This document shows positions 1-9,005 of a stretch of DNA of 64,000 bases, piece by piece. The DNA lies in the NCBI GenBank assembly GCA_002371265.1, contig DFGT01000024.1:1-64000 (forward strand), read 5' to 3'. Source of the stretch: Bacteroidales bacterium UBA3743. Its GTDB lineage: Bacteria > Bacteroidota > Bacteroidia > Bacteroidales > Paludibacteraceae. Position numbers and translations under genes: made by a program. Positions within the stretch are counted from its first letter, which is position 1. Each line of letters starts with the position of its first letter. The notes beneath the pieces are model-generated. The model was not told the DNA's origin. It ran no database searches and saw only the letters and a program-made list of their open reading frames with translations.

Positions 1-290
1 CAGTCGCTACTGCGTAGCTCCCTCGGCACCCACGGTTACAGAGATACCGTCTTCCAGACGGGTTTATCCGTGGGTGTAAGTCGCTACTGTGTAGCTCCCA
101 CATACGATCCGTGGGTGCCAGTCGCTACTGCGTAGCTCCCTCGGCACCGACGGTTATAGAGATACCGTCTTCCAGACGGGTTTATCCGTGGGTGTCAGCT
201 GTCGAGAGCCGAGGGTACCAGTCACTACTGCGTAGCTCCCTCGACACCGACGGTTACAGAGATACCGTCTTCCAGACGGGTTGGGGTCTT
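1..290. repeat. REP-like hairpin repeats upstream of the RAYT gene
   Basis: Two interleaved short hairpins recur here. Type A is CCGTCT-TCC-AGACGG (6-bp stem, 3-base loop) at 47-61 and again at about 165-179 and 265-279, each preceded by GGTTA(C/T)AGAGATA. Type B is GCTAC-N3-GTAGC (5-bp stem, 3-base loop) at 6-18, 83-95 and 124-136, joined by GATCCGTGGGTGCCAGTC-like linkers. Short imperfect hairpins arrayed beside a Y1 transposase gene are typical of REP sequences. No convincing gene lies in this stretch: an open frame at 111-302 is made wholly of repeats. Confidence 0.8.
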
Positions 291-360
291 ATATACTTAT
301 AGAATTTTGGAATTAGTAACCAGAGGTAGACTGAATGCTATCTCATAAATATTATTAGTA

Positions 361-819
361 ATGGCACATGTTGTTCTTTATTATCACATTGTATGGCGAA
401 CCAAACGTTCAGAGCATTCAATAACAGAAGAATACGAGCGAGAACTCTATGCGTATATTCATGGCTACTGCAAAGAAAAGCAGTGTACGTTGATTCGCAT
501 AGGAGGTATGAGTGATCATTTGCATATGTTAGTTGCTATCCGTCCGGATATAGCTGTAAGTGAGTTTATGAAGGTTCTCAAAACGGAGACAAGCAAATGG
601 CTTAAATCACAGAAGTCAAAATTTCCTATGTTCAATGGTTGGGCAAACGGTTATGCTGCATTCACGTATTGTGAGCGTGACAAAGAGATGATACGACACT
701 ATATAATGAATCAGAAGGTGCATCACAGAGGTGTGGAATTTCGCAGTGAGTATGAATCTATGCTTGCAGAATGGAGCATTGATCCTAAGACTGATCTATT
801 TCTTAAAGATGATGATTAA
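361..819 (+). CDS. REP-associated tyrosine transposase (RAYT, IS200/Y1 family)
   Basis: A 152-residue single-strand DNA transposase of the HUH/Y1 class. The two metal-binding histidines are in DHLHMLV (His53 and His55) and the catalytic tyrosine is Tyr114 in the motif YIMNQ, with Gln118 in the position of the third metal ligand of IS200 TnpA. The length matches IS200/RAYT proteins (about 150 residues). There is no tnpB next to it, and instead of insertion-sequence ends it is surrounded by arrays of short hairpins on both sides (1-290, 828-855, 1049-1269), which is the classical RAYT setting: a domesticated transposase that recognises and spreads REP elements. A hairpin copy in the opposite orientation starts only 9 bases after the stop. 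Related hairpins at 29.9 kb and 32.6 kb are its likely non-autonomous partners. The alternative, an isolated IS200 copy, is less likely given the repeats. Confidence 0.85.
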   Translation: MAHVVLYYHIVWRTKRSEHSITEEYERELYAYIHGYCKEKQCTLIRIGGMSDHLHMLVAIRPDIAVSEFMKVLKTETSKWLKSQKSKFPMFNGWANGYAAFTYCERDKEMIRHYIMNQKVHHRGVEFRSEYESMLAEWSIDPKTDLFLKDDD

Positions 820-827
820 AACACTTC

Positions 828-855
828 GCGTCTGGAAGACGCTATTTAGGTAACC
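828..855 (-). repeat. REP hairpin, inverted relative to the upstream copies
   Basis: GCGTCTGGAAGACGC is followed by TATTTAGGTAACC, the reverse complement of the GGTTAC...CGTCTTCCAGACG units found before the RAYT gene. Together with those copies it brackets the transposase gene with oppositely oriented hairpins. Confidence 0.75.
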
Positions 856-1048
856 GTGTGTGCCGAACGGAGCGAAGCGGAGTGGCACTCACGGCAGAGT
901 GAAGTGGCACTCACGGCATAGCAGATGGTCCTATGGTATAGCGGATGTAGATCCCTATGGTATCGAGAGATGTATCTACCATGAGTGTATAGTGGCTACT
1001 GTATGAGTCGTGGGAGTCTGTCGCTACGGCATGGGTGCCAGTCGCCTA
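856..1048. other. Degenerate repeat-rich spacer without a gene
   Basis: Between the inverted hairpin and the 41-base tandem array lies sequence made of short duplicated words (AGTGGCACTCACGGCA twice, TATGGTAT(A/C)G repeats). It has no open frame of note and looks like decayed hairpin repeats. Confidence 0.5.
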
Positions 1049-1235
1049 GATCCGTGGGTGCTAGCTGTCGAGATCCGCGGGTGCCAGTCGCTACTATCTA
1101 GCTCCCATGTGCGATCCGTGGGTGCCAGTCGCTACTACGTAGCTCCCATGTGCGATCCGTGGGTGTCAGTCGCTACTGCGTAGCTCCCACATACGATCCG
1201 TGGGTGCCAGTCGCTACTGCGTAGCTCCTTCGGCA
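1049..1235. repeat. 41-base tandem repeat with embedded type B hairpins
   Basis: The word GATCCG recurs at 1072, 1113, 1154 and 1195, an exact 41-base period, with a shortened unit starting at 1049. Each full unit contains a GTCGCTACT-N-CGTAGC-type hairpin and a CTCCCATGTGC or CTCCCACATAC linker. There are no unique spacers, so it is not a CRISPR array. It continues into a type A hairpin at 1241-1269. Confidence 0.8.
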
Positions 1236-1240
1236 CCCCC

Positions 1241-1269
1241 GGTTACAGAGATATCGTCTTCCAGACGGG
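1241..1269 (+). repeat. REP hairpin type A, forward orientation
   Basis: GGTTACAGAGATATCGTCTT runs directly into CCAGACGGG, the same unit as at 35-62, 153-180 and 253-280. It closes the repeat block just downstream of the MBL-hydrolase gene read from the other strand. Confidence 0.75.
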
Positions 1270-1299
1270 TTGTATGATGGTATCTTTCTGATGAGTCTT

Positions 1300-2073
1300 C
1301 TATATCTCCCATATTTCACTTTTGTCTTTTCGTGGTAATGTGTCTATCTCTACTCCGTCTGGCACGAATTTCTTTGAATAGTTTAACGCTGTTTCTGGTG
1401 TGTTGGAATTGGCGGAGATGTGAGCCAGATGAATGTGTTTCACTCTACCCTTTTTGCATGCGTATTCCACGATCTCTCCCGTCTGAACATTTGACAGATG
1501 GCCACAGTCGGAATCTATTCTGCCTCGTAGAAATGCAGTGTATGAACTTACTTGCAGTAGTGTCTCGCTGTAGTTTGACTCGATTATAAGATGGTCGGAA
1601 ACTTTCACTGCTTCCATCAGTTCTTCCGTCGCTTTTCCTAAGTCGGTGGCTAGTGTAAGTGTCTTCTCTCCCAATTTCACAAGGTATGCGTGGCAGTCTC
1701 TTGTGTCGTGCGTGACGGGCATTGGCAAAAGTGTGAATCCTCCGATCTCAAATTCTTTATGCGACTCTACTTCTCTCCATAATGCTCTGTCCACTTCTCT
1801 GCCTGTATTCTTTTCCAAATCTTGCAGTGTCGACTTAGTGCAGTATAGGGGCAGGTTATATCGGTAAACTAATGTCGGCACTCCTTTTGTATGGTCTCGA
1901 TGCGAATGTGTAAGTACCACTCCTTTGATGGATGTAAGTTCTACACCTATGTCTGCCAAAAGTGCTTTTATACGTTTTACTGATAATCCAGCATCAATCA
2001 AGAATCGTGTATCACCGTCTTCAATTAAATAGCAATTTCCACTTGATGACGATGATAGTGATATGTATTTCAT
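1300..2073 (-). CDS. MBL-fold metallo-hydrolase (YycJ/WalJ-like)
   Basis: A 257-residue metallo-beta-lactamase-fold hydrolase. The signature THSHRDH is at residues 55-61 (His56, His58, Asp60, His61), a metal-site His follows near residue 122 in VTHDTRD, an Asp in LATDLG, and a late His in KHIHLAHIS. The N-terminus MKYISLSSSSSGNC is typical of the YycJ/WalJ/VicX branch, exonuclease-like cytoplasmic enzymes linked to DNA metabolism or the WalKR regulon in Firmicutes. No two-component genes are nearby, so the role here is uncertain. It lies about 100 bases downstream of the SNF2 gene on the same strand and may be co-transcribed with it. The 3' end abuts the hairpin repeat block. Confidence 0.8.
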   Translation of the reverse strand: MKYISLSSSSSGNCYLIEDGDTRFLIDAGLSVKRIKALLADIGVELTSIKGVVLTHSHRDHTKGVPTLVYRYNLPLYCTKSTLQDLEKNTGREVDRALWREVESHKEFEIGGFTLLPMPVTHDTRDCHAYLVKLGEKTLTLATDLGKATEELMEAVKVSDHLIIESNYSETLLQVSSYTAFLRGRIDSDCGHLSNVQTGEIVEYACKKGRVKHIHLAHISANSNTPETALNYSKKFVPDGVEIDTLPRKDKSEIWEI

Positions 2074-2170
2074 TTTCTTTTATTTTTCATGTTTTAATGT
2101 GTTAGGGCCAATGTTAATCAAACATAGCCCCTTACAATCCTCGTTTTTTGCCTCAGCTTTAAGCCAGCCA

Positions 2171-5100
2171 TTAAATCAAGTCCAGTGCCATTTCTGCCGA
2201 CATCTTAGCCATATCCAATGTGCCGTTGGCAACATCACGTTTTTTCTTGGCGAGGTTGTAAATTTTCTCGTCAATACTGTCTTTAAGAAGCAGATGGTAT
2301 GATGTCACTGGTTTTGTCTGTCCGCTTCTATGTGCTCTGGCAGTGGCTTGGTCTGTGAGCTGCGGATTATACCATTGTTCGGCGTGGATCACATACGACG
2401 CTGCTGTAAGATTCAGTCCGGTGCCTCCTTTCTGATACGTGGTGAGCAATGCCGTCACTGAATCATCATTCTGGAATTTGTCGAGCACCTGGTCTGGATT
2501 TTTTGTCTCACCGGTGAATATCAGCGATGAAATGTCTGCCTCTTCCAATTCTTTTGCAAGATAATTAAAATATGTGGAGAATGTGGCAAAAACTATCACT
2601 TTATGATGCTCCTCTTGCACTTCTTTTAGGAAATCTATGATCCATCGTGTCTTAGGATTGTCTGAATTATATGTCTCTTCATACATCTTTGGATGCAGCG
2701 CGAGTTTACGCAGTCGGATCAGCGCTGTGAGTGCTTTCACTCCAGAGTCTTCAGAATTGATTATTTTCATCACTTCATTGCGGGCTGCGCTTTTCTCTAT
2801 CTCATACATTTCCGCCTGTTTGTCGTCCATGTCAAGTGAACAGACAATTTCGGTCAGCTGTGGCAGGTCGCCAAGCACTTCGTTTCGTGTGCGTCGCAAT
2901 GTGTGTGGGGCGATGATTCGTCCGATGGCTTCACGTGATTCGGCGGAAATCTCGTCGCCTTTCATATATGTCTTCTTGAAATCTGAAAGTGAGCCGAGAA
3001 GATATGGATTGACGATGGCAAATTGTGAATGCAGGTCGACGATGCTGTTCTCAATCGGTGTGCCAGACAATCCTACTACAAAATGCGGTTTGATGCCTCG
3101 CATTGCCTGATGGAATTTTGTGTTGGCATTCTTCAGTTTGTGGCTTTCGTCTATCACCACCGTTTCTGGCATCATCTCCACGAATAGATGTGAGTCTTTT
3201 TGGAAAAGATTGCTGGAAACCAATACTATATCGTATGTCTTGAAAATGAATTTCAAATTTTTCTTTCTCTCTTTTCCTGCATGAGTGTAGACGGTGAGCG
3301 ACGGACAAAATTTCTCAAATTCACGTCTCCAGTTTGTCAGCAATGCGGCAGGGACAACGACAAGCGATGCCTGCAAGTTTTTTGTCTCGTCATTAGTAGA
3401 CGGGATATTCTGCTCAGCGACGGGAGTCGGCTCGAAATCATCGAACAATGAGCGTTGTGTCATTTGTGTCGTGTCAGACGGTGCGGATGTTGGAATAATC
3501 GGTTGTCTTTTCCGTCTTTCCACACTTTCACGGTGTACGTATGCCAACATAGTTATCGTCTGCAACGTCTTTCCTAATCCCATATCGTCAAGAAGGATAC
3601 ATCCGATGGCCGATATGTAATGGTTTACAAGAAAATGGAATCCTTCCTCCTGATACTTGCGTAATGATGCGTTCACAAAATCTGGAACCTCCACGTTTAC
3701 ATTAGTCAGAGTGGGAATCTCTTTCTTTTCCAAAACTGTCTCAAGCAGTGCTGTAGACGAGCGATGCAATCTCACATCGTCTGTTTTGGATGCAGAAGCG
3801 ACCTTGGCAAGATCGGCGTATGTTGTGAACCAGATGTCTGGGATGATGAAAAACCTGCCGTCTCCAAAATGAAAGATATGCTCGCCACTTTTTATGAGCA
3901 TTGCTATTTCCTTGAAACGAATTTTCTCCTCTCCCACCTCAACAAACATCTTCAGATCATACCAGTCGCCGATGACATCGTGGTGATAAACAAGTCGAGG
4001 CTCCAATGGTATAAAATTAGGCGCATCTATTATCACATTGTCAATCAAACCATTATAATCTGATATCCACTGATATATATTATGCTCTGAACTATTGTCT
4101 TCACATATCAGATAGTTGTCGTATTTTGTCAATCCCGTCTCCAGCACATCTTCGAGAATGCTATTCTCCATATCCGTGTTTCTCTTCACAATGAAGAATT
4201 TAGGACGACCATCCGCCATTCCTACATATTCAATTCCTTTAGCGGAATTATCAAGATTATATTTGAATATAATGTTATTGTTTTCGTTAGCATCTTCCTC
4301 CTTAAATCTATACTCCACCGTCGGACGGAGAATGCTTTGGTTATTCAACAATTTATCTATTGTCAGCCTTAGAGTTGGGAAAACATTGACGGTCTCACTT
4401 ATGATTCCTTCAAGAATGACGTCGAATTTCGATAGCATTTCTGAAATGAAACTGCGACAGTATTTGTCCACATTCTCTTGTTTGATCTCAATATATGGCT
4501 TAGAAAAAAATGGATTGAGAATCGTTGATTTGGCGTTTTCGAAAACAAGAATTCTGGATCCATATGTAAATGCGTAGTTTTCTAACATGAAAATCGCCAT
4601 ACATGGATTTGTGCATACCACCTTCACATCTTTTCTTTCAATGTTGCTGAGTGGAATAATTTGTCCTGAATGGGAAATGCTCATACTATAGCGGACAGAA
4701 CCGTCTGGAAGGTATGAGAATTTAGGATGAACCACAGATTTTTCGTCTGTGATTGTGAAAATATCAGATTGCAGGATCTGTTTTGCGTGTGGTTGACGCA
4801 CTGCAAGAAGAATATCAGAATTTGCCGCCAGAATTGAATATATTTCTTTTGCCTGTGAATCAGTATAGTTGAGGATTTTTGCAAAAATGGATTCGTTGCG
4901 ACGAAGGTTTGCCTTGTCATCGTAAACGGCTTTCATCTTTGCCATTTCTGTATTGTATACGGATATAGAGTATTTTGATTTCCGCACAAACAGTTTGAAA
5001 ATGGTTTCAGGTAGATAGTTAGTTGTTTTTTGTACCAACAATTTTTCTGTTTCATTCAGTTCTTCTGTTACAAAGTCGCCGAAAGATATTGGGCGCACGA

Positions 5101-5194
5101 CATCATAAGAGCCGTTGCTGTTTTCTTTCAGCAACGCACTTTGGAATATCCCGTCGAAGAATTGGTCGGAAGAAACTAGGATAGCGAATCTCAT
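2171..5194 (-). CDS. SNF2-family DEAD/DEAH-box helicase
   Basis: A Swi2/Snf2-type ATPase of 1007 residues using the ATG at 5194. Walker A is LLDDMGLGKT near residue 536, the DEAH-box equivalent is DESHK near residue 680, motif III follows as GLSGTPIENS, and the C-terminal helicase half ends in TARAHRSGQT (motif VI) near residue 955. The first 500 residues hold no motif I can name and probably form the family's N-terminal SWIM/DUF-type extension. Such proteins remodel protein-DNA or RNA polymerase complexes (compare RapA). The start is chosen because its ATG overlaps the menC stop as ATGA; an upstream in-frame ATG at 5218 is possible, while longer versions would run deep into menC. Translational coupling to a menaquinone gene is odd. 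Confidence 0.85.
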   Translation of the reverse strand: MRFAILVSSDQFFDGIFQSALLKENSNGSYDVVRPISFGDFVTEELNETEKLLVQKTTNYLPETIFKLFVRKSKYSISVYNTEMAKMKAVYDDKANLRRNESIFAKILNYTDSQAKEIYSILAANSDILLAVRQPHAKQILQSDIFTITDEKSVVHPKFSYLPDGSVRYSMSISHSGQIIPLSNIERKDVKVVCTNPCMAIFMLENYAFTYGSRILVFENAKSTILNPFFSKPYIEIKQENVDKYCRSFISEMLSKFDVILEGIISETVNVFPTLRLTIDKLLNNQSILRPTVEYRFKEEDANENNNIIFKYNLDNSAKGIEYVGMADGRPKFFIVKRNTDMENSILEDVLETGLTKYDNYLICEDNSSEHNIYQWISDYNGLIDNVIIDAPNFIPLEPRLVYHHDVIGDWYDLKMFVEVGEEKIRFKEIAMLIKSGEHIFHFGDGRFFIIPDIWFTTYADLAKVASASKTDDVRLHRSSTALLETVLEKKEIPTLTNVNVEVPDFVNASLRKYQEEGFHFLVNHYISAIGCILLDDMGLGKTLQTITMLAYVHRESVERRKRQPIIPTSAPSDTTQMTQRSLFDDFEPTPVAEQNIPSTNDETKNLQASLVVVPAALLTNWRREFEKFCPSLTVYTHAGKERKKNLKFIFKTYDIVLVSSNLFQKDSHLFVEMMPETVVIDESHKLKNANTKFHQAMRGIKPHFVVGLSGTPIENSIVDLHSQFAIVNPYLLGSLSDFKKTYMKGDEISAESREAIGRIIAPHTLRRTRNEVLGDLPQLTEIVCSLDMDDKQAEMYEIEKSAARNEVMKIINSEDSGVKALTALIRLRKLALHPKMYEETYNSDNPKTRWIIDFLKEVQEEHHKVIVFATFSTYFNYLAKELEEADISSLIFTGETKNPDQVLDKFQNDDSVTALLTTYQKGGTGLNLTAASYVIHAEQWYNPQLTDQATARAHRSGQTKPVTSYHLLLKDSIDEKIYNLAKKKRDVANGTLDMAKMSAEMALDLI

Positions 5195-6213
5195 CTGGTT
5201 GTTGTTCCCTTCCACCATAGTTTTTCGCCTTCTATATGCAGACCTTTGTCGATATTGTTGCTGTAGATCATTCCTGTGCCAAGACCTTGCGGAATATCCA
5301 CACTGATTGTCGACGACCATTGTGCGATGGCAAGCAGACCGACATTGCTTTCAAGTGCTGATGTCGCCCAATAGCCTATGCCACGCTCTTTGGCTGTTTT
5401 TATCCATTGATTGGCACCGGATAGTCCACCGCACAGTGTCGGTTTCAAAATGATATATTGAGGTTTGACAGTGTCGAGCAACTCAGCCATCTCATCCGCA
5501 CTTTTTGTCCCGATCAACGATTCATCAAGTGCAATGTCGACTCGGCTTTTCGCACAGCAGTATGTAAGACCAGCAACGTCTGCTACTTTCACCGGCTGTT
5601 CGATGGAATGGATATCAAGAGAATGAAGAACAGGCTCCACCTCTCGTAGATAAAAATCAGGTGTATAGGCGCAATTAGCGTCTACACGCATAGTTATTGT
5701 GTTTTCAAACTCTGCTCGCATAGCTTTGAGCAGATTCATCTCTTTGTTGAAGTCTTTGCTGCCGATTTTGAATTTCAGGCAACGGAATCCCAAATCATAT
5801 TTTTCTTTTGCCCGACGCAGCATCACATCTATCTCCCCCATCCAAACGAGTCCATTGATGCGTATGCCATCCTTCCCATTGCAGAAAGGTGTGTCGAAAA
5901 TCTTTTCACTTCCGTTTTTCAACTGCATCTCAGCACATTCGAATGCGAATTTTGCGGAGGAAAGATTCGTAAAATCAATTTTTTTCAAGTCTCCATGTCG
6001 CTCATACTCTGCTGCTTTTGACTTCAGAATATCATATAGACCATCGCCATATTCTGGGCTTAATCCATATAACGGAGCACACTCACCCATTCCAGAATTA
6101 CCGTTTTCATCGGTGATTTTGATATAGTATGCGGTATGATCGTCGAGTGATCCACGAGATGTAAATACACGCTCGTTGAAAATCAGTTTATATGGAGTAA
6201 TGGAAACTTTCAT
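5191..6213 (-). CDS. menC: o-Succinylbenzoate synthase (MenC)
   Basis: A 340-residue enolase-superfamily enzyme that dehydrates SHCHC to o-succinylbenzoate in menaquinone synthesis. Visible landmarks: the N-terminal capping domain (GMGECAPLYGLSPEYGDG), the KFKIGS lysine motif near residues 143-148 (KxK-type base), the metal ligands in MRVDANCAY and SIEQPV, ALDESL, and the C-terminal LKPTLCGG lysine motif. The dipeptide epimerases share this fold, but placement directly after menB supports MenC. Its stop overlaps the start of the SNF2 helicase by four bases (ATGA). The upstream gap to menB is 54 bases and includes a small AT-rich tandem (TTGATGG words at 6220-6260). Confidence 0.88.
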   Translation of the reverse strand: MKVSITPYKLIFNERVFTSRGSLDDHTAYYIKITDENGNSGMGECAPLYGLSPEYGDGLYDILKSKAAEYERHGDLKKIDFTNLSSAKFAFECAEMQLKNGSEKIFDTPFCNGKDGIRINGLVWMGEIDVMLRRAKEKYDLGFRCLKFKIGSKDFNKEMNLLKAMRAEFENTITMRVDANCAYTPDFYLREVEPVLHSLDIHSIEQPVKVADVAGLTYCCAKSRVDIALDESLIGTKSADEMAELLDTVKPQYIILKPTLCGGLSGANQWIKTAKERGIGYWATSALESNVGLLAIAQWSSTISVDIPQGLGTGMIYSNNIDKGLHIEGEKLWWKGTTTR

Positions 6214-6267
6214 TTAATAGATTGATGGTTGATGATTGATGGTGAATGATTGCCATCAATCTTGTTG

Positions 6268-7083
6268 TTATGGGAATTTTGGATATTTAGAGAAATCAGG
6301 TTTTCTCTTTTCCAAGAATGCCTTCGAACCTTCGTGTGCTTCATCTAGATTATAGTAGAGCATTGTCATGTCTCCTGCAAACTCCTGGATTCCTACCTGA
6401 CCATCAAGCTCTGCATTTAATCCTCGTTTGATCATACGCAGTGCGAGTGGCGACAATTCCATCATTTTTTCTGCCCATTCCACATAAGCATCCTCCAGTT
6501 GAGCCAATGGCACAACTCTGTTTACCAATCCCCAGTCCAAAGCTTGTTGTGCTGTGTATTGCTGGCAAAGAAACCATATTTCTCGTGTACGTTTCTGACC
6601 AATCACTGATGCCATATACGATGAACCGAATCCCGCGTCAAAACTGCCGACTCTAGGACCTGTCTGTCCGAATTTGGCGTTTTCAGATGCGATAGTAAGG
6701 TCGCAGACAACGTGGAGCACATGTCCTCCACCGATGGCATAACCATTCACAGCGGCAATAACAGGTTTAGGCAGACTGCGTATCTGCTTCTGCACGTCAA
6801 GCACCGACAAACGTGGCACTCCACCCTCGTCGATATATCCACCTTTACCTTTGCAGTGCATATCTCCGCCGGCGCAGAAGGCAACGTCGCCTGCACCTGT
6901 CAGCACCACCACATTGATGTCGGAATGTTCACGGCATATTGCCAATGCTTCAGACATCTCAGCGGTAGTAAGCGGTGTGAAAGCGTTGCGATAACGCTCT
7001 CTGTTGATTGTGATGCGGGCTATTCCGTTGTAGAAATCAAAGATGATCTCCTTATATTCTTTTATGGTTGTCCAATTTCTCAT
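6268..7083 (-). CDS. menB: 1,4-Dihydroxy-2-naphthoyl-CoA synthase (MenB)
   Basis: A crotonase-fold enzyme of 271 residues that closes the second ring in menaquinone synthesis. It shows the MenB-specific features: [14 protein letters not shown], the oxyanion-hole glycines in [11 protein letters not shown], the active-site loop [15 protein letters not shown], and the terminal [16 protein letters not shown]. The length equals the usual 270-290 residues. It is followed by menC on the same strand; the rest of the pathway (menF, menD, menE) is not in the window. Menaquinone serves anaerobic fumarate respiration in Bacteroidales. The gap to murA upstream is only 27 bases, so transcription from the pyr-murA operon could continue into menB. 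Confidence 0.93.
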   Translation of the reverse strand: MRNWTTIKEYKEIIFDFYNGIARITINRERYRNAFTPLTTAEMSEALAICREHSDINVVVLTGAGDVAFCAGGDMHCKGKGGYIDEGGVPRLSVLDVQKQIRSLPKPVIAAVNGYAIGGGHVLHVVCDLTIASENAKFGQTGPRVGSFDAGFGSSYMASVIGQKRTREIWFLCQQYTAQQALDWGLVNRVVPLAQLEDAYVEWAEKMMELSPLALRMIKRGLNAELDGQVGIQEFAGDMTMLYYNLDEAHEGSKAFLEKRKPDFSKYPKFP

Positions 7084-7110
7084 AATTACACTTAAATAAA
7101 ATAGAACACA

Positions 7111-8421
7111 TTATCCGACACGTGATATGCGTGCGCCAAGAGCTTTCAATCTTTCGTCGATCTGCTCATATCCACGGTCGATCTGGTCAATGTTTGAGAT
7201 TGTACTTGTTCCTTCCGCGCTCAAAGCGGCGATCAAAAGTGCGATACCAGCACGTATATCTGGCGACGACATCTTAGCTCCACGAAGTTTGCCTCCCTTG
7301 CCAAGACCAATCACTGTGGCACGGTGAGGATCGCATAAAATGATCTGCGCACCCATATCGATCAGTTTGTCGACGAAGAACAAACGGCTTTCAAACATCT
7401 TCTGATGAATCAAGACGCTTCCTTCTGCCATGACAGCAACAACAAGGAATACAGATAGTAAGTCTGGAGTCAATCCAGGCCATGGAGCATCTGAAATAGT
7501 AAGGATTCCACCGTCGATGAATTTGTCTATCACCATTGGTGTAGAGCCATGCACAACGATGTCGTCTCCCACGATTTCCATATCCACACCTATTTTTTTG
7601 AATGCAGACGGGATGATTCCCAAATCTGGCATATTGACATTCTTGATTGTGATTTCCGACTTTGTCATAGCTGCCATACCGATGAAACTTCCCACCTCGA
7701 TCATGTCTGGAAGCAGACGGTGTGTGCATCCGTTAAGTTTGTCCACTCCTTCAATTGTGAGCAGGTTGGAACCTATACCTGAGATTTTAGCGCCCATCTT
7801 CACAAGCATCTTGCAAAGTTGCTGCACGTATGGTTCACATGCCGCATTGTAGATAGTTGTGGTGCCTTTGGCAAGAGTCGCAGCCATCACAATGTTGGCT
7901 GTTCCTGTCACTGATGCCTCCTCAAGAAGCATATATTTGCCGGTCAGACCATTTTTTGTGCCTACACGGTAGAGGCTGCCTTCAGCGTCGTAGTTGAATT
8001 CCGCGCCAAGTTCGATCAAACCGTGGAAGTGGGTATCCAAGCGTCGTCTTCCTATCTTATCGCCTCCTGGCTGAGGGATGATAGCTTTCCCGAAGCGAGC
8101 CAAAAGAGGACCGATAAGCATCACCGATCCGCGAAGCATTGTGCATGATTTGGCAAACTCCTCGGTTTCAATATAGTTAAGATTTACGTTTGAGGCACAG
8201 AAAATATAAGTGTCCTTGCTAATCTTTCTTACACTTACGCCAAGGTTGATTAGCAACTGAATTAGGTTGTTGACATCAAGGATATCAGGCACATTGCTGA
8301 TTTCTATTTCACCTTCAGAAAGCAATGTGGCGCAAATCACCTGTAATGCCTCGTTTTTTGCGCCAGCCGGTGTGATTTCACCGGATAGACGGTAGCCGCC
8401 TTCAATTACAAATTTTGCCAT
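7111..8421 (-). CDS. murA: UDP-N-acetylglucosamine 1-carboxyvinyltransferase (MurA), Asp-type active site
   Basis: The first committed enzyme of peptidoglycan synthesis, transferring enolpyruvate from PEP to UDP-GlcNAc in the cytoplasm. Full length at 436 residues. The substrate-binding KNE is at residues 22-24. The active-site loop reads QPGGDKIGRRRLD: Asp121 stands where E. coli MurA has Cys115. Cys-to-Asp at this site is known to give enzymes that stay active and are insensitive to fosfomycin (as in Mycobacterium and Chlamydia), so intrinsic fosfomycin resistance of the target is expected. The start ATG overlaps the stop of the flavin reductase gene by one base (TAATG), showing tight coupling to the pyr genes upstream. 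Confidence 0.95.
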   Translation of the reverse strand: MAKFVIEGGYRLSGEITPAGAKNEALQVICATLLSEGEIEISNVPDILDVNNLIQLLINLGVSVRKISKDTYIFCASNVNLNYIETEEFAKSCTMLRGSVMLIGPLLARFGKAIIPQPGGDKIGRRRLDTHFHGLIELGAEFNYDAEGSLYRVGTKNGLTGKYMLLEEASVTGTANIVMAATLAKGTTTIYNAACEPYVQQLCKMLVKMGAKISGIGSNLLTIEGVDKLNGCTHRLLPDMIEVGSFIGMAAMTKSEITIKNVNMPDLGIIPSAFKKIGVDMEIVGDDIVVHGSTPMVIDKFIDGGILTISDAPWPGLTPDLLSVFLVVAVMAEGSVLIHQKMFESRLFFVDKLIDMGAQIILCDPHRATVIGLGKGGKLRGAKMSSPDIRAGIALLIAALSAEGTSTISNIDQIDRGYEQIDERLKALGARISRVG

Positions 8422-9005
8422 TATTTAGTTCTTTGTTTTTTATTCTTTTTTCTTACAGACCATCCGAAAGTGCCGATCATCTCTCCGAGCGTATAGTATT
8501 CGCCATGTGAGTAAGCGATCAGGTCAGCTTTATCGAGTTGGAATCTTCCAGTTTGGTTGTCGATATACTTGTCGTCTGCCAATACATTCACCACGTCAGC
8601 GATAAACATGTCGTGGCTGCCAAGTTTCACAATTTCACGCACTTTGCATTCAATTGAAAGCGGAGATTCCTCTATGTAGACGGAATTGATTACCGCTGTT
8701 TTTTGGGGAGTCAGACGAGCCTCCTTGAATTTATCATGATCCCTACCCGACTTCACGCCGCACCAGTCTGTGGCTTTGGCAATTGATTTGGAAGTGAGGT
8801 TGATGACAAATTCCCCCGTACGCTTGATAATCTCGTAGCTGTGTCGCTCCGGGCGAATCGAGACGTAGCACATAGGAGGATTAGTGCAAATGGTGCCCAC
8901 CCAGCTTGCGGTGAATACGTTGTAGCTTTCAGCGTCGTCACCACAAGAAATCAGTGCGGCAGGCACTGGGTATATCATATTTCCTGGCTTGAATGTCAGT
9001 TTCAT
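8421..9005 (-). CDS. Flavin reductase family protein (flavoredoxin-like)
   Basis: A 194-residue FMN-binding split-barrel protein. The N-terminus KPGNMIYPVPAALISCG and the segment FTASWVGTICTNPPMCYVSIRP match the flavin reductase/flavoredoxin family, which reduces or carries FMN in the cytoplasm. The exact substrate cannot be told from sequence. It is locked between pyrI and murA with one-base TAATG overlaps at both ends, so it is part of the same transcript. It ends in a basic tail (VRKKNKKQRTK). Confidence 0.82.
   Translation of the reverse strand: MKLTFKPGNMIYPVPAALISCGDDAESYNVFTASWVGTICTNPPMCYVSIRPERHSYEIIKRTGEFVINLTSKSIAKATDWCGVKSGRDHDKFKEARLTPQKTAVINSVYIEESPLSIECKVREIVKLGSHDMFIADVVNVLADDKYIDNQTGRFQLDKADLIAYSHGEYYTLGEMIGTFGWSVRKKNKKQRTK

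Noticed and set aside
111..302. 63-residue open frame on the plus strand
   Set aside because: It lies wholly in hairpin repeats and only reflects their base pattern.
1049..1235. CRISPR array
   Set aside because: The whole 41-base unit is repeated without unique spacers, and no cas gene is near.
5191..5320. Longer SNF2 start at 5320
   Set aside because: It would run 130 bases into menC and adds a low-likelihood Arg/Gln-rich segment; the ATGA overlap at 5194 is the normal coupling.
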